Positions 8,726 through 10,524 of a stretch of 10,524 nucleotides of DNA are shown here, piece by piece. Below the pieces are notes generated by a model that was not told the DNA's origin, searched no databases, and saw only the letters and a program-made list of their open reading frames with translations. The position numbers and the translations under genes are program-made. Each line of letters begins with the position of its first letter. Position 1 is the first letter of the stretch. This DNA is from an uncultured Neisseriaceae bacterium (GTDB lineage Bacteria > Pseudomonadota > Gammaproteobacteria > Burkholderiales > UBA11063), in contig CAITEL010000003.1 in assembly GCA_903891375.1 (NCBI GenBank), positions 1 to 10,524 of the forward strand, written 5' to 3'.

Positions 8726-9080
8726 AAGCTAGTTTATTTTTTGCAATTTCGACAAATTTAGCAAAAGCGATTTTATCAGTAATAGCTAAAGCAGACAATA
8801 CTTTTCTATCAACCGTAACATTAGCTTTAGATAAACCATTAATGAACCTGCTATACGTGAAACCTAATTCACGACATCCTGCGTTAATCCGCGCAATCCA
8901 TAAACTTCTAAATTGACGTTTTCTTTGACGTCTATCACGGTAAGCGTATTGACCAGCTTTCATAACTGCTTGCTTAGCAATACGATATACATTACCACGA
9001 CGACCACGGTACCCTTTAGCTAACGCTAATATTTTTTTATGTCTTGCTCTTGCAATAACACCACGTTTTACTCTAGTCAT
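8724..9080 (-). CDS. rplT: 50S ribosomal protein L20
   Basis: L20 is an early-binding 23S rRNA protein needed for 50S assembly; in E. coli and Bacillus it also represses its own operon by binding the mRNA. The 118 residues equal the E. coli length. The protein is highly basic, with the N-terminal extension [26 protein letters not shown], the central [25 protein letters not shown] at about 43-67 and the globular part around [21 protein letters not shown]. The start is supported by a strong AAGGAG Shine-Dalgarno sequence that includes the last bases of the rpmI stop codon, 12 bases away. Co-transcription with rpmI is therefore near certain. It is followed by the AU hairpin and the intrinsic terminator. 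Confidence 0.98.
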   Translation of the reverse strand: MTRVKRGVIARARHKKILALAKGYRGRRGNVYRIAKQAVMKAGQYAYRDRRQRKRQFRSLWIARINAGCRELGFTYSRFINGLSKANVTVDRKVLSALAITDKIAFAKFVEIAKNKLA

Positions 9081-9092
9081 ATTTCACACTCC

Positions 9093-9290
9093 TTACGCAT
9101 ACGGTAGCATAGATCTAACACTAGCAACATCAGACGCATGAACCATTACAGTACCACGCAATTGTCTTTTGTTTTTAGTTGTTTTTTTGGTTAGAATATG
9201 ACGTTTAAACGCTTGAGAACGCTTAACGCCTCCGCCACCTAGCACTTTAAAGCGCTTCTTGGCACCAGACTTAGTCTTCATTTTAGGCAT
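9093..9290 (-). CDS. rpmI: 50S ribosomal protein L35
   Basis: L35 is a small basic protein of the large ribosomal subunit. The 65 residues equal the E. coli length, with the typical start [15 protein letters not shown], the middle [17 protein letters not shown] at about 30-46 and the conserved end SMLPYA. The ATG at 9290 has an AAAGG Shine-Dalgarno sequence 10 bases upstream. In most bacteria infC (IF3) lies directly upstream; here the upstream 418 bases are non-coding and then a nuclease-family gene begins. rpmI is therefore probably the first gene of its transcript, served by the promoter at about 9438-9467 and a roughly 140-base leader. Confidence 0.97.
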   Translation of the reverse strand: MPKMKTKSGAKKRFKVLGGGGVKRSQAFKRHILTKKTTKNKRQLRGTVMVHASDVASVRSMLPYA

Positions 9291-9431
9291 TGTTTTATTA
9301 CCTTTGGATAATTATTATTAACTGATAGTAGGTGTTTATTTAATACTTCAAACAAATTCAAGTATAAATAACTCTTCTGGAACCTAGACTACCGCCAAAC
9401 CTAAAATATATGCATAAACACTACTTTAGAG
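9291..9431 (-). promoter_or_regulatory. Structured 5' leader of rpmI-rplT, candidate L20 autoregulatory site
   Basis: From the predicted transcription start near 9431 to the rpmI ATG the leader is about 140 bases. It can form a closing helix GTAGTGTTTAT (9424-9414) with ATAAACACCTAC (9339-9328), 11 pairs with one bulge. An adjoining hairpin pairs TTATTTATACTT (9371-9360) with AAGTATTAAATAA (9348-9336), 12 pairs with one bulge and an 11-base loop. The two share bases 9336-9339, so they either stack as a junction or compete. Between them lies a G-rich single-stranded stretch (GGTTTGGCGGTAGTCTAGG). Near the start codon, ATTATCC-AAA-GGTAAT (from about 9314 to 9299) can partly hide the Shine-Dalgarno sequence. 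L20 is known to repress rpmI-rplT by binding leader RNA in E. coli; that it does so here is inference. Confidence 0.45.
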
Positions 9432-9437
9432 TCCGAT

Positions 9438-9467
9438 ATTATAGCACAAATTTAAAATTAGTTTCAG
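9438..9467 (-). promoter_or_regulatory. Sigma70-type promoter for rpmI-rplT
   Basis: The minus strand has a perfect TATAAT (9443-9438) preceded by TG one base away (TGCTATAAT, extended -10). An 18-base spacer separates it from a -35 element CTGAAA (9467-9462, 4 of 6 to TTGACA). Transcription should start about 7 bases on, near 9431. It is the best promoter match in the gene-free stretch and sits where rpmI needs one because infC is not upstream. Confidence 0.6.
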
Positions 9468-9708
9468 ATTTTATTTTAGGCTATTTATGTGTTTAAGCGT
9501 CTTAATACTAATAATCTATATTTTAGACTGTTATTGCAAAAAATGATTTAAAATTAGGTACTCGTTAATAAAATGGAATTTTTACCTAAAAAGGTTGCAT
9601 TTTGATTGTTAATTCACAGTTAAAGAATTAAAACGATAAAAATGTGGGTCCGTATAAACAAGAATAATATTTTACCGTATAACTAATAGCAATAGTCGTG
9701 AATATCAT
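9468..9708. other. Gene-free AT-rich spacer upstream of the rpmI promoter
   Basis: No convincing open frame, tRNA or recognisable IF3 remnant was seen here on either strand. It contains short inverted repeats: TTAGGTA/TACCTAA at 9554-9589 and TTAATTC/GAATTAA at 9609-9631. There is also a small direct repeat CCGTATAA (within about 9650-9682). All are AT-dominated and could be chance. Confidence 0.5.
9554..9589 (-). terminator. Possible weak terminator after the nuclease-family gene
   Basis: On the minus strand TTAGGTA, a 22-base loop and TACCTAA form a 7-bp stem followed directly by TTTT. It lies about 120 bases after the stop of the upstream gene and before the rpmI promoter, the right place for a terminator. 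The stem has only two GC pairs and a long loop, so support is weak. Confidence 0.2.
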
Positions 9709-10524
9709 TTATTTATAACACTCATGAGTAAAATCTACTAGATTACGCTCATCTTCGGAAAACTCTGCACCAATTAAGTATATTTTAGCATATGCACCAG
9801 CTTGATATTTCTGTGCGTAATTTCTAGATTTTATCTGCTCTAATGCAGTATTTGTATTTTCATCCTGAGTAACATGATTTTTATTCGTGGTTTTTAATTC
9901 AAAGATATATACGTTATTTTGAGCAATTAACGTAATATCTATTCTGCCCTTATTTGTCGCATCCTCAGTAATGACATCATAACCACTACCAATTAAAAAA
10001 GAATAAAACACTGAACAATAAAAACCCTCATAATGTGCAATATCATTATTAATGTACCAATTGTATGGAATCCCTGCAAATAAGCCTTGAATTAGCCGTT
10101 TAAAACCATTTATATTATTAGTATCTAAAGTATTTTGCAATACTCTATTGCTATTTGATATTGTCGAAGTGTTATCATAAATATATTGCAAGATATAAAC
10201 CTGCAAACTCACCGCAATTTCGTAATTAGGCGGAGCTATGTCTAACTCCCTCCACAAACCATGGTATTGTTTCGTGATGTTTTGTGTAGTTGGAGCTAAA
10301 GTTAAATACCCAGTTTGTAATAATAGTACCTTGATATTTAGTTTATCAATATCAAATGAATCAAATAACAATGGATCAATTGTAGTATCCAATTCAGGTA
10401 AATAATAGCGGTTTTTTATCAATAATTTAATTAAAAATGATGGATTACCACTACTAAACCAATAATTAGCAAACTTCATTTTTTGTAATAAAAGAAGGGT
10501 GGAATAAGGACTATATACCAGATC
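9709..10524 (-). CDS. AAA-ATPase-like / PD-(D/E)XK nuclease family protein, C-terminal part (5' end cut by the window edge)
   Basis: The frame is open from the stop at 9709 to the window edge, 271 residues. The first ATG inside (10479) is internal: the 15 codons before it read DLVYSPYSTLLLLQK and run into KFANYWFSSGNPSFLIKLLI, the characteristic end of the AAA-ATPase-like domain (PF09820 type). After a variable helical linker comes a C-terminal PD-(D/E)XK nuclease-like domain (PF08011 type). It contains HYEGFYCSVFYSFLIGSGYDV at about 164-184, GRIDITL with the acidic residue at about 196, and the E-x-K in IFELKTT at about 209-211, so the nuclease-type residues are intact. Full-length members are about 500-580 residues, so the ATPase half is outside. 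Their cellular role is not established; they are often multi-copy accessory genes in host-associated bacteria and Bacteroidetes. A strand-parallel position upstream of rpmI suggests insertion into, or rearrangement of, the infC-rpmI locus. Confidence 0.85.
   Translation of the reverse strand, partial: DLVYSPYSTLLLLQKMKFANYWFSSGNPSFLIKLLIKNRYYLPELDTTIDPLLFDSFDIDKLNIKVLLLQTGYLTLAPTTQNITKQYHGLWRELDIAPPNYEIAVSLQVYILQYIYDNTSTISNSNRVLQNTLDTNNINGFKRLIQGLFAGIPYNWYINNDIAHYEGFYCSVFYSFLIGSGYDVITEDATNKGRIDITLIAQNNVYIFELKTTNKNHVTQDENTNTALEQIKSRNYAQKYQAGAYAKIYLIGAEFSEDERNLVDFTHECYK

Noticed and set aside
9366..9437. tRNA-like element in the rpmI leader (GGACTCT near the start could pair with AGAGTT)
   Set aside because: There is no T-loop consensus, no D- or anticodon-arm folding and no cloverleaf; it fits a mRNA leader better.
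9291..9708. Decayed remnant of infC
   Set aside because: No frame on the minus strand gives IF3-like C-terminal residues; only short frames interrupted by stops were found.
1..10524. CRISPR array, insertion sequence, prophage or toxin-antitoxin module
   Set aside because: No spaced identical repeats, no transposase, integrase or phage genes and no terminal inverted repeats were seen; the only accessory-type gene is the nuclease-family one at the right edge.

Overview
The window is an AT-rich bacterial chromosome segment (about one third GC by eye) in which every supported gene reads on the minus strand. The block rpmI-rplT-pheS-pheT-ihfA is the classic gammaproteobacterial order. Together with an IhfA-type (not HU-type) protein and E. 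coli-like L20, L35 and PheS sequences, it points to an AT-rich gammaproteobacterium. A Francisella/Legionella-like or host-associated lineage would fit, but no marker here fixes the genus.

Layout in transcription order, from the right edge leftwards. (1) 10524-9709: the C-terminal part of an AAA-ATPase-like/PD-(D/E)XK nuclease family protein, an accessory gene whose reading frame stays open to the window edge. (2) 9708-9291: 418 bases with no gene. They hold a strong extended -10 promoter at about 9438-9467 and a roughly 140-base leader with strong pairing potential in front of rpmI. The usual upstream gene infC is absent. (3) 9290-8724: rpmI and rplT (ribosomal proteins L35 and L20). (4) 8723-8592: a structured spacer with a long AU hairpin and then a GC-rich intrinsic terminator, placed where E. 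coli has the pheM/pheST attenuator. (5) 8576-5194: pheS and pheT, the two subunits of phenylalanyl-tRNA synthetase, with overlapping ends. (6) 5194-4901: ihfA. (7) 4879-3790: an acyl-CoA-binding protein and an alpha/beta hydrolase, an unusual pair at this place. (8) 3769-848: secA, the preprotein translocase ATPase. (9) 847-1: an EamA-type membrane transporter, cut by the left edge.

From pheS to the transporter the genes overlap or are separated by at most 21 bases, and no hairpin plus T-tract was seen between them. They could therefore be one transcript, entered by readthrough or a promoter near 8600. The core is translation (L35, L20, PheRS), DNA architecture (IHF) and protein export (SecA), with lipid/acyl-CoA-related and transport genes attached. 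No CRISPR array, rRNA, tRNA, insertion sequence or prophage was found, and nothing looks like a wholly new defence or mobile system. The most interesting points are the RNA leaders of rpmI and pheS, the loss of infC linkage beside a nuclease-family gene, the large insert in SecA, and the ACBP-hydrolase pair inside a housekeeping operon.
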